Source: Gnetum montanum (taxonomy: Eukaryota; Streptophyta; Gnetopsida; Gnetales; Gnetaceae). From it: 64,000 nt of DNA. The notes beneath the pieces are model-generated. The model saw nothing but the letters and a program-made list of their open reading frames with translations, had not been told where the DNA came from and did not search any database. A program made the translations under genes and the position numbers. The stretch covers positions 216,631 to 280,630 of the forward strand of contig MNCI01011783.1 of assembly GCA_015680685.1 (NCBI GenBank), read 5' to 3'. Positions 24,148 to 36,944 of this stretch are shown in pieces; within the stretch, counting starts at the first letter, position 1, and each line of letters starts with the position of its first letter.

Positions 24148-25110
24148 CAAAAACTTAGAAGGGGGATTTAATACAATCCATAAAATTAGACCTAATTTTT
24201 ACACAATAGATGTCTATGACATCCTAACTTGGATATGCTCACATTTGGAGTGTATAATCCTTGCATACCTCCAAACTTTGTTTCTCAAAAAATATGGTTT
24301 CAAGGACACCACAACCTTTGTAAAGTATTAAGCTTATCTAAGAGTTTTTTCTCTTAGAAACATACCTAACTTCTCAATGTTCCAACAAGCTTAAGAATGC
24401 CTCTCCTTTAGAATCACATCCAAATCCTTAGGGCTTAAAAAGAAATAAAAAAAAAGATCAAGGAATAAAATGAACTAAGATTTAGATTCCTTGCTTTTGG
24501 CTCTACACAAAATCAATAAAAAATTCAACAAATGATAGAGAATTGAGGTACAAAAACATCTCAAAAGATTTATACAATGATGGCTTAATCATATCAGTAG
24601 TGCTTGCTTTTTCCAAAAAGGTATCCTCTTTGTTTATAGGCTTGTTAATATCATATTCCCTTTAGATTTTGTACAATAGCTAGTAGTGGCTAGTTGAGAT
24701 GTCTTGCATGAGCTTTAGATGTCTTACTCGATTTTCCCATCTTGCAAGTGAGACATCTCATTCAACTTGAGATGTCTTCATTAGGACATCTAGACTAGAA
24801 TTGGGACATCTCAACTGACACATCTTGACTTCACTTGTGATGTTTGTTGTTTTCTTGGGAAGTCTTACCTAAGATTAGAGCTTCTTTGTAGAGATTTCTT
24901 TTTGAAAAATGAGACATCTTGGAAAACTCAAGAACATCTTCTTTGGAATTCTAAACATCTTGTATTCCTATGATTTCTTCCAAATCCTTACATTCCTTGT
25001 TGGACTTTATCACTCCTATTTGTCAAATCATTTTCCTATCATGATCTCATTATAGTCCTTTCTTAGTCCTACAAGATCTCACAAACATACTTAAAAATTC
25101 TCAATCAACA
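24148..25110 (-). repeat. Copia LTR, terminally truncated
   Basis: Matches the LTRs at 21884 and 26496 from AACTTAGAAGGGGG onward and ends TCAATCAACA, but lacks the terminal TGTGGATTG. AGATGTCT words cluster at 24690-24850. It is followed by a PPT-like run (CCCCTCCTTTTTGG), so it is the 3' LTR of the minus-strand element to its right. Confidence 0.8.
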
Positions 25111-25227
25111 ATCCCCTCCTTTTTGGTGACATCCAAAACTAGAGAAAATGGGTTAGCATAACAAACAACATATAACAATAGGTAAGCATATAATAAAACT
25201 TGAGGACTAGTTACTAAATATATAGTA

Positions 25228-25242
25228 CTCCCCCTTTTTGTG
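25228..25242 (-). other. Additional polypurine tract
   Basis: CACAAAAAGGGGGAG on the minus strand, about 120 bp before the tract that touches the LTR. Multiple PPTs are known from Sireviruses. Confidence 0.55.
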
Positions 25243-25254
25243 TTTTTTCTATGT

Positions 25255-25868
25255 ATTTTTAATTAATAAAAATATGTATCTTACCTAATAGGATAATGTC
25301 CTATCCTCATGTCTTTATAGAGTGAATGCATCAGTAAGTTGACCATCTATCCCAATATATTATAACATAACATGTCTAAGTTGAGTATGTTCCCTTGTGA
25401 AATGATGTTGATTTTTGATATTCTTTGTATGAGAATGTTAAATATGATTTTTAATCATATTAATAGCACTATTTTTGTCACAAAAAATAGTTTTGTGGTC
25501 TAATGTGATTCCTAGATTCTTGAGTGTTTCTTTCATCCATAAAGTTTGTGCATAGCAACTTCTAGCTGAAATATACTCTACTTCCACTATAGATAGTGTT
25601 GTAGAAGCTTTCTTCTTAGTTGTCCAAGAGACGAGATTTTTAAAAATTAAAATTTTTTCACTTATGCTTCGATGGTCATCTGTTCAACCTATCCAATCTA
25701 CATCATAATACCCAACAAGATCAAGTGTGGAATCCTTTGGATACTAAACTCTCTAGTTAATAGTACCTTTTAGATAATGAAAACTTCTCTTGACATATTT
25801 TAAATAAGATTTCTTGGGATTATCTTAATACTTGGTTCAAATTCCAACATTTAAGGGTCTTTTTCTCT
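25255..25868 (-). pseudogene. pol: Ty1/copia pol, RNase H end
   Basis: Minus-strand translation shows the C-terminal part of a copia polyprotein: KYVKRSFHYLKGT, DLVGYYDVDWIG, VSWTTKKKAS, VEVEYISARSC, then the IFCDKNSAINMIKN segment. RNase H degrades the RNA of the RNA/DNA hybrid. The acidic catalytic positions are largely recognisable. Stops interrupt it, and the N-terminal side joins protease sequence directly at about 25866, so integrase and most of RT are deleted. Confidence 0.85.
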
Positions 25869-26495
25869 ACATATATCCTAGAGAAAGGTAACATCAAAAT
25901 TTGAATTACAAAGTTAACTTATACTAATGATATTTTTTTTAAGACCTTCAACATAAAACACTTATTTGATAGTATGTTGATCCTTACCTCCAATGGTACC
26001 AATACCTTTAATTTGATCTTTCACATGATCTCTAAAGGTAATTATTTCACAATTTTTTTCTAAAAATTTTATAAATTAACATTTATTACTTGTCATATAA
26101 CTTGAACATAGATTGTTGATGTACAATGTGCTCTTTTATAATAGACAAAGTAGCTTGAGCAAGCATTCCTTTTTCAAAACTCTTCTCCTTTGATCTCCAA
26201 AATTTCTTTTCCTACAACACACCTTTTCTAGGATATTTTGAAAAAGATCAATTATAATACTTCATAAATAACATAAAGACTGAATATGTCCAATTTTGTC
26301 ATAATAGAAATAACACAGTATCTTTAATTTAGCTAAAAATCAAACTTGGAAAAGTATTTCATCATGTCCATAAAACCTAATGATGCTTTAATGTGAGGAA
26401 GTCTTGCATCTTGATCCATCTCCTTATTTTCTGTGAGTCTCTCATAGATAAGTTCTACATCTGATAATTTCTTATTATGCTACTCAAGAACCACT
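25869..26495 (-). pseudogene. gag-pro: Ty1/copia gag C-terminus and protease
   Basis: On the minus strand a zinc-knuckle remnant (KIGHIQSLCYL, about 26285-26320) is followed by a protease-like segment whose surviving word is SSYMTSNKC, then ITFRDHVKDQIKGIGTIGGK near 25975-26035. Several stops are present. The N-terminal gag is missing: the sequence ends abruptly at the neighbouring copia LTR at 26496. Confidence 0.75.
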
Positions 26496-27565
26496 TGAGG
26501 ATTGAGAACTTAGAAGGGGGTTTGAAATAGCTTTCCAAAATGAAAATTGATCAACCATAAAAAACCACACCCAAATTTTACATGGTTCCCCAACTTAGGT
26601 ACATTCACACTTGGAGAGTAGAATCCTTGCACACCTCTAGACCTGTTTCTCAAAAATGTGATTTGAAGGGTACCACACCCTATACAAGATCTAAGCTACA
26701 TACTAAAGTGTTTCATCACAGTGAAACCACTCAACCTCATAAGGTTCCAACAAGCTAAGAATTTGGTTTCAAGGATCCCACAACCTTTAAAAAATTAAGC
26801 TTCACTCTGGAGTGTTTTAATGTTGCATAAACACTCAATCCCGTAGGATCTTGACAAGTTCAAATATGATGCCTTCTCACAAGAAGCACATCAATCCTAC
26901 AAGGTAACAAGAAAGAAAAAGAATCAAAAGGAGAGATTGTAACTCAATTTACAAATTCCTTATACAATGAATCAAAATTTTACAACAAATATAACAAATG
27001 ATGTGACAATTCAAGTATACAAGTACAATAGCATAAAAGAAAAAATGATGACTTTCATGTTGACAATGCTTGCTTAATACTCAAGGATTTAGAGTCTTCT
27101 TATAGAATCAGAGTTTCTACAAACACCTCAAAATTCATGCAATAACTACTTAATGGCTAGTGTAGAAGTCTCTTTTAAAGTTGGGACATGTACATGAGAT
27201 CAACCTTAATTCTGGAGAGACATCTCTTTCTAAAATGGGATGTATCTTGAAATATGTCTCTTGGGAGATGAAGACATCTACTATTTTTGCAAGATCTCTC
27301 CTCAATTTTTGAACTTTAATTTGTAAGGCTTTCTCTTGTTAATTTGGCTTCTTCCCAATCCTTGAAGCATATTCATTTGACTCATAGCCTTCATTTTTAT
27401 CCATGCATGTCTATGCTCTCATCTATCCATGTAGTCTCTACTTTGACATCTCTTTATAGATCTCATTTCTTGAGTTCTCATTCATGCTTTGCAAAATCAT
27501 CACATTTCACAAAAATTCTATGTTATCCATTTTCCTTAAGGTTTTGACATACCAAAAGGTCAACA
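26496..27565 (-). repeat. Copia LTR (1,070 bp), 3' LTR of the envelope-like element
   Basis: Plus strand TGAGGATTGAGAAC ... CCAAAAGGTCAACA. A PPT-like ATATGCCCCTTTTTGG follows on the right, so the element it terminates reads leftward from 29573. It has AGATGTCT-like words at 27170-27290. Confidence 0.9.
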
Positions 27566-27942
27566 ATATGCCCCTTTTTGGTGATGTCCAAAACATAAGA
27601 AAATGGGTGAGTCAATAAACAATAACTAATAAATATATTAAGACATATAAATTCCAATGGAAGCCAAGTATATAACTAGGATAATGGCTCTAAAGCTCAA
27701 GGCATAAGGTATGATCACATGAACTCTAACATGAAACTATACTATGCAAAGGAAAAACCTATCTTCATAATAATGCAAAAAAACACATAATCATGATATA
27801 GAAGCATAATCTATCCATAAAACATCCACAAACTATCCACAATACATACAACCACTAAAATATCCCTAGCATGTACAAAAACCACATATGTGCAAATCCA
27901 CAACAAAAACCACATATGTGTATATCATCAAAAACTAAACTA

Positions 27943-27957
27943 TCTCCCCCTTTTTTG
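27943..27957 (-). other. Additional polypurine tract after the envelope-like ORF
   Basis: AAAAAAGGGGGAGAT on the minus strand, immediately beyond the end of the ORF and about 380 bp before the LTR. The plus-strand copy has the equivalent tract at 49213-49226. Confidence 0.6.
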
Positions 27958-27969
27958 GACATCAAAAAG

Positions 27970-29573
27970 GAGTCAAGTTGCTAATCTCTATGGCATATTC
28001 AAAGTCCTCATCTAAAGCAACTACAACATGAGAAAGTCTATAAGTTTCCTTCTCATCATCATCACTATTGGTACTAGCATTGGAGACTTTCTTCTCAACA
28101 TCATCATTTGAATACAACACCCAAATAGTAGCTCTTCATGGACAAAGCTTCACTAGAAATCAATACGAAGCTAATGGATCCTTCTTAGATGGATCCAACT
28201 AAGAGGATGAGGAATCACCCTACTTCTAATAGGTGAGGGGTTAGCAGACCTCCATTGGGACAAATTCCCAAAGATGCTCTACATGGCCTACTACTCAAAT
28301 GACCAAGGAGCATCATCTTTATGATGACAACTAGGTTCAAGTTGCATGGGATTAGGATAATCTTTCTAGACACATGCTGGTGGTGCATTAGGCTTCTTTG
28401 AATTAGAGGAATTTTCGAAGTCATAAGCCCAAGAAGGCCCAACTATTTCTAAATTTCTAGGTGGGTTAGGAAGATCCTTCTCACTATCTAAAATGGGAGG
28501 AGTGGTGATCTCCTCAAGCTATTTCTCATCAGGAGGAAAAGGTACATAAGCTACATCCATTCTCTTATAGACTTAAGAGAGATTCCTAGAAGTCATCCCT
28601 AAGGTATGAGCAAAGGGTTGAAGAAGATTCTTTAATGAAGATCTCACCTAACTGATAGCTGATTTGAACCTTCTTAGTTGAGAAGAGACCTGAGATGATG
28701 ATGAAGATTTCTTATTTTGGAGCTTTGAAGACTTGGTGCTAGTTTCTACTTCCTCAACATGGGTGGAGCTCTTCTTCTCTCTACATATTCATTGACGCTC
28801 CTCTTACCTTTCAGCAAAGGCATGTCAAGAATTGGCACATCACTCTATTAAATCAACAAGATGATGAGATGAGGATGCCCAAGGATTCTCTCCTTGATGA
28901 ACAAACCCAATAGGTCATAATAGAGAGTATGATCCAAGTTCAATGGTTGTCCTATAAGAAGGAAGTACAAAAAAAATGACTAGACATGCAACAAATAATT
29001 ATAGATTTCCCCTTTTATAATGATGTTATACAAAATAGTGAGTGATAGGGTGGAATAATTTGGTGCCATCTAAATCCTATAAAGTCTCCCACTACAAAGA
29101 GGCACTAACTTCCCAAACAATGCATAACAAAATTCATCTTGGAAAACCTAAATGACAAAATTTGTAAAAATGTCACTCATGGAATGAATGGTAACTCTAA
29201 ACACATTGACACTAGAAATCCCAAGTAATGCATTAACAACTTGAGAAGACACATCAATTATTAAACACCCAACCATGATAGTGAAGGCCCCAATAGAAGC
29301 ATTTGTAATAACAATGCTATAGTAAAATTCTCTAAGGAGAATTTTGGGCACACAAAAATCCATAGTGATAAATGTGATCCAATTCAATACTTGAAAGAAA
29401 CTCATCAACTCCTTCTTCCTATGTTGTGGAAAATAGAGTGAACGTTTAAAAATGATGGAAATCGCTTGAGTTACCTCAAACTAGTGCTAGGTACTAACTT
29501 ATCTAAACTAAGGATTATAGGTATTTACTGTGTTGTTAGAAGCTTCCTTTAACTTCTTGCTCTTCCTAGGCAT
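27970..29573 (-). pseudogene. Envelope-like / 'plant transposon protein' ORF in a copia-type LTR element, copy 1
   Basis: Minus-strand ORF from an ATG at 29573 (MPRKSKKLKEASN). The conserved block at about 29400-29150 reads FFQVLNWITF, LLREFYYS and IIDVSSQVVNALLGIS, which fits the plant 'putative transposon protein' (Transposase_32 / envelope-like) pattern. The C-terminus (about 28130-28010) is acidic and Ser/Asp-rich (STNSDDDEKETY). It is colinear with 47500-49176 (+) and sits next to the same LTR type. No gag or pol is present between the LTR and this ORF, so the element is non-autonomous or a deletion product. Many stops. The role of such proteins is not established. Confidence 0.65.
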
Positions 29574-30058
29574 TGGCCTTGATGTTTCAAAATTCTTGTG
29601 GGTCATGAATCTTAACAAAAAATTCATAGATTTCTATTGTAGATGAAGCCCTAGTGATCTTTCCTTGGTTGTCTTATGCTTGGATGAAAGAAAAATGAGG
29701 GTTTGGATTTATATAAATGTGCTCAATGATGGTTCTTAATGAAATGATAAATGTCTACTTTGAAAGATATATGTCTCATCCATGACTTACTAAAACTTAG
29801 GTAGACACCTCCTTTAAGAGGTAGGAGTCTCTAAGGATATGTCTCTTGTGATAAGTAAGCATCTCATGGGAGACGTCTTTAAGAAGACATCCTAATAAGA
29901 CAAGGTTCAACAAAATGGGGTTCAAGAATGACTACCAAGGATTATAGTCTTAAGAGATATACATGATAAATCAAAGACTTACTTTACTTACCTTTCTTGC
30001 TAAAGATAATGAAGGTGCCTATAATTTTTCATAATGCTTTTTCTTTGCTTTATGCAAG
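29574..30058. other. Leader of the envelope-like element and intron of the next gene
   Basis: 29690-29900 is non-coding with several AGATGTCT/AGACATCT-like words, matching the leader 47280-47560 of the plus-strand copy. From about 29950 the sequence belongs to the multi-exon gene: an intron ending ...CTTTATGCAAG at 30058. The boundary between the two is not visible as a clean repeat end. Confidence 0.5.
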
Positions 30059-33000
30059 GTCTACTTGAAGCCCATCCTCATCATTGTGAAGTTGAAGGCC
30101 ATTCTATGTTATATTGACCACCCCAAGGCCAATACTCCACTTCTTGACATGTTGTTGAGGAAGGCTTCACTATGGTTTCAGCCTAGGAAAAGGGAATTCC
30201 TTTCCTATATTCTACAAAACTTTAGTGTGATGCTATGGTCACACTTATCCACAGATGTGGCTGAGGCTATAGTGGAGACCTTTTTTCCTTGAGCATCTAG
30301 CTTGATTATCAAATTTATTATTGACAATCTACCTCCTAGGATAGTAGGGAGAATAGCAGACACCATCAGCCCACATTACCTTATAAAGATCTAGATGATG
30401 CTAGAGTATAGCTAATACAATGATAGCAATACTCTGATGGTGGCACATAGAGCCCATAAATTGTTCTAGAACTCACCTAGCATCATGCATCATCTACCAG
30501 GGTAAGCATAGTTGTTATAGTGCTTCTATGGCTTTATTGTTTTTATTGGCTACTTTTCCTAACTTCGTTGGTTTTATGAATGTCTTGCAGGTACCAAGTC
30601 AATGATCAAAGCTTGATCATTAACAATCAAACCTTAGTAGTGGATTAAACTACCCTAGATGAATTCTCCAAGGACACCTAGATTAGAACTATTATGTATC
30701 AATAGTTAAAAGTGGACTTTGATGGATACACTACAAGGTTCAACCTTAAATACAAGAAGTTTAAGGATGATGGGATGATACATAACTAGTGGGTAGAATC
30801 CACTAACTCCATGGACTAGACCCTTATAGCTAGAACCTTCACTCAAACCACACCAAGAAAGAAGAAAGGTAAACATAAAGGCTATACCTTCTAATGTTTT
30901 ATGGTTATAAACACTCCAAGTATTCTATTTCTTTGAATATTTATTGATGTTAAACTTTGGTTGTTGCCTTATAGGACCTTCCACCTCTGCTAATGTTACT
31001 ATCCCACTTTCAAGAACATGTTATGAGGATACCCTCATCCTAAAGTTTGGTGAGGTGATACCAACATAGTTGTGGTCAAGGAGACAAGCACCTAGGTACA
31101 TTCAATAAAACATCCAATGTGTGGATTTGTTTAATGTATTTATGGAACCTATCCCTTCCATCATTTCTATGAAGATGTTTCATGTCATCAAATCCTTTGA
31201 TGAGAAGTCTAGTCATTTTAGCACCATCATCTAGGATGTGAAGGTCAACATGGATATTAATTAGGACCTTTTTGCAACTTGTTTGGTGTCCCTGCCGACA
31301 AGGAAATGGTTCCCACTAGAATAGTAATGGAATCGGGCAATGATGATTAAGTTTTGAAGTGGCTTATTGTTAACATGGGCCACTCCAAAATTTTCATCGA
31401 TGGCTTCACAAAACCTAATGCAAAGGAATCATATCCTTTATTTAGGCCTTGTGCCTTTCCTAAACTATTATCACAAAGGAATGTAATCAACATCACGTAA
31501 GGGTGGACCTTTAAGAAGGTCTTGATGGATGATACCAAGTTCAACTAGGGGGCTACTTTGGCTATTGGGCTTTAGTAGGAGATCCTTAGACTCCACGTGA
31601 ACATCTCTACAATAATCCACATGCAGTTTACATTTTTTGCAAGTTATTTAAAGAGGATTGTGGAGTTTCTAGTGGTGTATAGGAATGGATGAAGGATTCC
31701 CCAAGACCCAAGCAAACTTTTTAAGCCTTAGATAAAGCATTTTTATTCAATAATTTAGGCCTAAAACCCACCAAAGGGGATGGATGACACACTATATATT
31801 ACCACTAAGAATCTTGATGTTAGGTAGTGTGAGTTCCCTAATAGCATGGATGATGAGGAGATTGTCACATTTCTAGCAAGAATCCTAGAGGTCAAATGAT
31901 GACATAAGGAGGCCAAAGGCGTAGCTAGAGAGAAACTCAAGAGACCTATGGAGGAAGCACCACCAACATAAGACTGAACTACCCCAAAGAATCTTAAATT
32001 TAAGCTTAAGCCATCACAATAGGTAGTCATAGGTATGCCTTATCTATGTTTGGTTATTTCAAAGTTGATTGCTATGTTATGGTTTCATATGCTAATAAGC
32101 TTTCTATATGTTATGGTTTTAGACAAGCATCAAGTTGTGGTAACCCAAGCTATCATAAAAGAAGAACAAAGGCATGTAGAAGAGGCACTCATAAAGTAAC
32201 TTAAGGTTGAAGGGTTTGTTGATCTAGATATAAACAATCTAAATGCCTTGTTTGGTGAGCTAATGTCGTGTACATCCCCTAACATCATTCTAGAGGATGA
32301 GGAGGAGGAGTTAGTTATTCCCATGCCTTAATGCTTTAGATATATCTTATGGTTTAATATTGGTTTTCATCCTAATCATTTGATGATTTTTATGCTTATA
32401 ATAGTTCTTGAGCCACCGATGTAAGCCCTTGTCCCTAAGTTTCATGTGAAACCATGGGTGGAGACTCTTGACAAGGTGGAGTTCATGCATGGGATGGCTA
32501 AGGACATCATGAACCAATTGGAATAGGTTGCACCCAAGATAGGTAAGGAATTCATTTTATGTGCCTTAGTTTTTAGTCATGTCATAGGTTGTGCTTATGT
32601 TATGGGTATCTTAGATTGTACATGATTTTTATTGGTTGTATTCCATGCTTCTGTAGTACTTTTTGTGGAGTGGGACCCCAGTTGAGACATAGAGATTGAC
32701 TTCTTACCTAAGGTTCCCTTTGGTGTATTTAGTTTACCCTTGAAGTTGTACGAGACTACTACCGATCTAGCAGTCTCATGTGCAAGAACTTCATGGGAGC
32801 TAGAGAGGTCCAACAAATCCATATGGAAGGAAGTTATGGTCCTAAGGGAGAAGACTTAATGGCAAGAGGAGAAGATTAGAGATCTCTAAGACCAAAATGC
32901 CTTTGTGAAAACCCAAGTGATTAACTTAGAAAAATTATGAACTAAGGAGATCACATGGACCTAACCTAGCATACCATTCAGGATAAAGTAGTAGTCTTAC

Positions 33001-33530
33001 AAGAGATGATGGAATAATAGATCTAGATGGACCTCTTCTCTTAGAAGGTTGAGGACTAAAAGAATCACTATGCTTGGATCCTAGAGTAGGGTATGAAACA
33101 AAAGGTTCACAAGTGACAGTATAAGGAAAATCATGGAGCCTACCTTAAGTGGCTCAAGGAGGAGTTAGTTGAATAACATAAGAGAGAGTTGTTCATCTAA
33201 GGGATCCAAGTGGAGAGTTCTTATAAGCCTTTTGAGAGTACTCTCATTGTGGAGCAATCTCCTACTCATATTACCACTATGGTAGATGAGACCTCTATGG
33301 CTACTTTTACTTGGGAGCCACCTACTTAGACTATAATAGATAGGACCAACATTCTTTCTAGTGTTGATCTTGGGAATGTTGATTAGGTCAACATGACAAA
33401 GAACTAGATCCTCCATTATTTGGAGGAAGACCTTACACATCTACCATTGAAATTTATGGAGGTAAAATCCCCACAGGTTTGATGTATTTTATGTTTTAAT
33501 TTTTGTTATAAGTTATGGTTTTGGCTATTG

Positions 33531-33535
33531 GTCAC
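33531..33535. repeat. Target-site duplication, left copy
   Basis: GTCAC next to the LTR start. The right copy at 40926-40930 reads GTTAC, one C-to-T difference. Five bp is the usual size for Ty3 integration. Confidence 0.7.
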
Positions 33536-34551
33536 TGATGAGTGGCGAGGTACCCCTACACTCAACCATACAAAATGAGCGTAGCACGCACGATCCAGTC
33601 AAACTCCCCAGACTAAGTGCCTACACACCCCATGGAACACTTGGGTTTAATCATTCATTGTCTTCCCAGAATTACTTATATTTGTCATGGTGTATGGCTA
33701 AGTAAGTCCGAGGTATATGATTTTTATATCTTTTTATGTTTTATGTCTCCTATGCTAACAAGGTGAAGAGTTGAGAAACTAAGTACTAATTCTAACTAAT
33801 GACTAAGTCTAAATTAACCTAGCATCAGCATTTGTTCCCACTTATTGTACACACCCTGAACTGATGCAACCATGGCTACCAAACACTAATCATTGCTAGG
33901 ATCACCACGTGTAACGCAGATGCTCGAAGTGGTTGTACTGAGGCACTTAACTAGGAGGAAAGGGTTGAGAGAATCTAATCTAGCCTAAGTGCGATGAGCA
34001 GACGATTCCTTAACTAACCGTACACACCTTTGTGCACAACTACCACTAGGATTACCAAACACAGATCCTGAATACACCACTAGGTTACCAAGTAGTCACA
34101 CTAGATGCTCGTAATCAAGTCGTACTCATACCGTGTTGCAATGAGCAGTCGATTCCTTGACTATCCGTACACATCCTTAGATGCTCATAATCAAGTCGTA
34201 CTCATTCTACATTCTAGGAGTTTAAGGGTGAGAGAGAGAAAGTAATAAATAACATTAAAATAAATCCTATTCCATGCACTGCAAGGTTTATCCAGGAAGT
34301 TCATCTTTATTGCCATACACAACTTGTGTTCAGGTACAATGTTGCTCAAATAAAGATCCGTTCACTTTAGGACTCCCATTGCGGGCACATGGAAAATATT
34401 CTATCTCTGGAGTGATCAATCTACCAGAGTTTTCCTACTTCTAACCTAGGATGAGGAAACAAGGGAGACCTACCTCTTATTTATAGACTTGGCGGTGGAC
34501 TGCGATATCACGGACATGATATCGCGACCTATGCGATATTGCATCTCATCA
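33536..34551 (-). repeat. 3' LTR (1,016 bp) of the intron element
   Basis: Begins TGATGAGTGG and ends CATCTCATCA, with a 7-bp terminal inverted repeat TGATGAG/CTCATCA. On the sense strand TATA (34479-34486) lies about 65 nt from the LTR start, after GATATC palindromes. It contains two copies of a block with GATTCCTT and CCGTACACA. PPT GTCATGGGGGTA flanks it. Confidence 0.95.
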
Positions 34552-36212
34552 TACCCCCATGACTAAATGAAAACTCATCCTTGAGTTCCTTACAAAATAT
34601 TGGAAAGGTATGGGATTATTGAGGGGAGTGGAACTAATGGGATGACATGTGAATGGATCATCATTACAAGACTCAACAACTGGTGTTCATGACAATAAGG
34701 GTAATACCTTATTACATTGACATCAGGCCTCTTTTGGCAACTAAGAGAATAGAGAAGAGAGAAGAGGAGAGAAGAAGAGAGAATAAGTCTTGCTGCTACC
34801 AACACCAAGATTGCACCTTTCGTTGTCCATCCATAAGTGCATCATCAGTCTTGTTCCTTGCATAGCTACTTTTGTCACTGCTCCATTCCAAGCATTCCTT
34901 CCAGATCCAGTTCGTTGTTTTATGATTTCCATCTGCACACACAACATAGTCTTGTATTAGCAAGGGTAGATGAATTTCAATGTGGGTAATACCTTGCTTC
35001 GGTATAAGTCCATTGGCTAGGTTGTGGTATGGCTGATTACAAATCTAGAGATATATTAATGATGACTACCAAAGGTGTAGGTGTTAGGAAAGAATTGAAA
35101 AAATTTAGGGCTAACAGAAAATCAAAAAAATCAGGCCCCGTACCACCATGACTAATCGCGAACCTCCAGTAGTATTAGAATGGAGAAAGAAAAGGAGGAA
35201 GAAAGATAGATAAAAATGAAAAACTATGGCATCGATGAAATGGATGTCAAGATGGAAATGAACAAAATAAAATTAATTGAAAAATGTTAAGGAAAATAAT
35301 TTAACTAATGCCCCAAATATGAATGTTAGTGGGTCCTCCCCAAAGCAGGCTCATGCCCTTAATGCCCTGAGAAACCCACATTCAAAGAGTCCATAAGCTC
35401 TAGGAATGTTATTTGGAACAAGGGTTAAAGTCTTAACCACAAGAATTTACCAAAAAGAAAACAATGTATCTACCAAAATATATAGTAATGATACAATTGG
35501 AAATGAGGTGAACAATGGAGAGAAGGATGGAGAGAAGAGAATGGAATGGAATCCCAAGAACAAGGTGGTGTATAGCCCCTTGTGTACTTCATGATTAATG
35601 TAACCTGGTAAATCTCATTCCAACTCCAACCTGAAACCAACCACATCCAGTGACTTCGCATCAATGCATTCTGCCAAATCATCCTCTTGAAGTAACAAGA
35701 ATGCCTTCTCCAAGAATCACCACCATTCCGACAAAACAAAGGAGAGAATGGAAAGCGAGAAGGGCCTTAGTTAGAGGAAACACTTTTGGTTCCATGACCA
35801 GTGCTTGTAGCCTAAGTTTATTTCATCTAAGGGGTGTGCTTTGAATTCTCATTTTGTTGTTTTGTTGTTTTTTTTTCTTTTTTCTTTTTTTTTTCTTTTT
35901 ATGTTTTGTGTTTTTGTGCATGAGAACCACACCATGCAAAGACTTTTTATTTTCTTAGCTTCCGCTAATTGGGGTAACATCAGAACAATGAGAAAACTCA
36001 AAAAGAAAACATCCAAGCACCCAAGAGAATGGCCAACACAAAAGCATCAAGTTCCCTTGAAGTCACACCCTTTTCAAACCTTGAGTCCTTCCTTAGTTTG
36101 AGAAATGCCCAATCACCGATTCATTAAAGTTCTTATTATGAAAGAGACTGTACATTTCCAAGCTGAGAGAGACCATAGAAACTAGTGGATGGATGGATGA
36201 AGTGAACTCATT
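34552..36212 (-). other. Conserved 1.66-kb region between pol and 3' LTR
   Basis: Nearly colinear with 55318-56970 in the neighbouring family member. It holds several small open frames on both strands that correspond in the two copies: minus-strand ones at 35470-35739 and 56215-56505 share CSWDSIP, plus-strand ones at 35406-35594 and 56174-56461 share IYQKENN. It also has a T-rich tract near 35860-35900. No retroelement domain is recognisable. It lies where an env-like ORF could be, but I cannot show coding. Confidence 0.6.
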
Positions 36213-36944
36213 NNNNNNNNNNNNNNNNNNNNNNNNNNNNNNNNNNNNNNNNNNNNNNNNNNNNNNNNNNNNNNNNNNNNNNNNNNNNNNNNNNNNNNNN
36301 NNNNNNNNNNNNNNNNNNNNNNNNNNNNNNNNNNNNNNNNNNNNNNNNNNNNNNNNNNNNNNNNNNNNNNNNNNNNNNNNNNNNNNNNNNNNNNNNNNNN
36401 NNNNNNNNNNNNNNNNNNNNNNNNNNNNNNNNNNNNNNNNNNNNNNNNNNNNNNNNNNNNNNNNNNNNNNNNNNNNNNNNNNNNNNNNNNNNNNNNNNNN
36501 NNNNNNNNNNNNNNNNNNNNNNNNNNNNNNNNNNNNNNNNNNNNNNNNNNNNNNNNNNNNNNNNNNNNNNNNNNNNNNNNNNNNNNNNNNNNNNNNNNNN
36601 NNNNNNNNNNNNNNNNNNNNNNNNNNNNNNNNNNNNNNNNNNNNNNNNNNNNNNNNNNNNNNNNNNNNNNNNNNNNNNNNNNNNNNNNNNNNNNNNNNNN
36701 NNNNNNNNNNNNNNNNNNNNNNNNNNNNNNNNNNNNNNNNNNNNNNNNNNNNNNNNNNNNNNNNNNNNNNNNNNNNNNNNNNNNNNNNNNNNNNNNNNNN
36801 NNNNNNNNNNNNNNNNNNNNNNNNNNNNNNNNNNNNNNNNNNNNNNNNNNNNNNNNNNNNNNNNNNNNNNNNNNNNNNNNNNNNNNNNNNNNNNNNNNNN
36901 NNNNNNNNNNNNNNNNNNNNNNNNNNNNNNNNNNNNNNNNNNNN
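36213..36944. other. Assembly gap (732 N)
   Basis: A run of N at exactly the place where pol would be expected in this element. Open frames predicted across it are artefacts. Confidence 1.
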
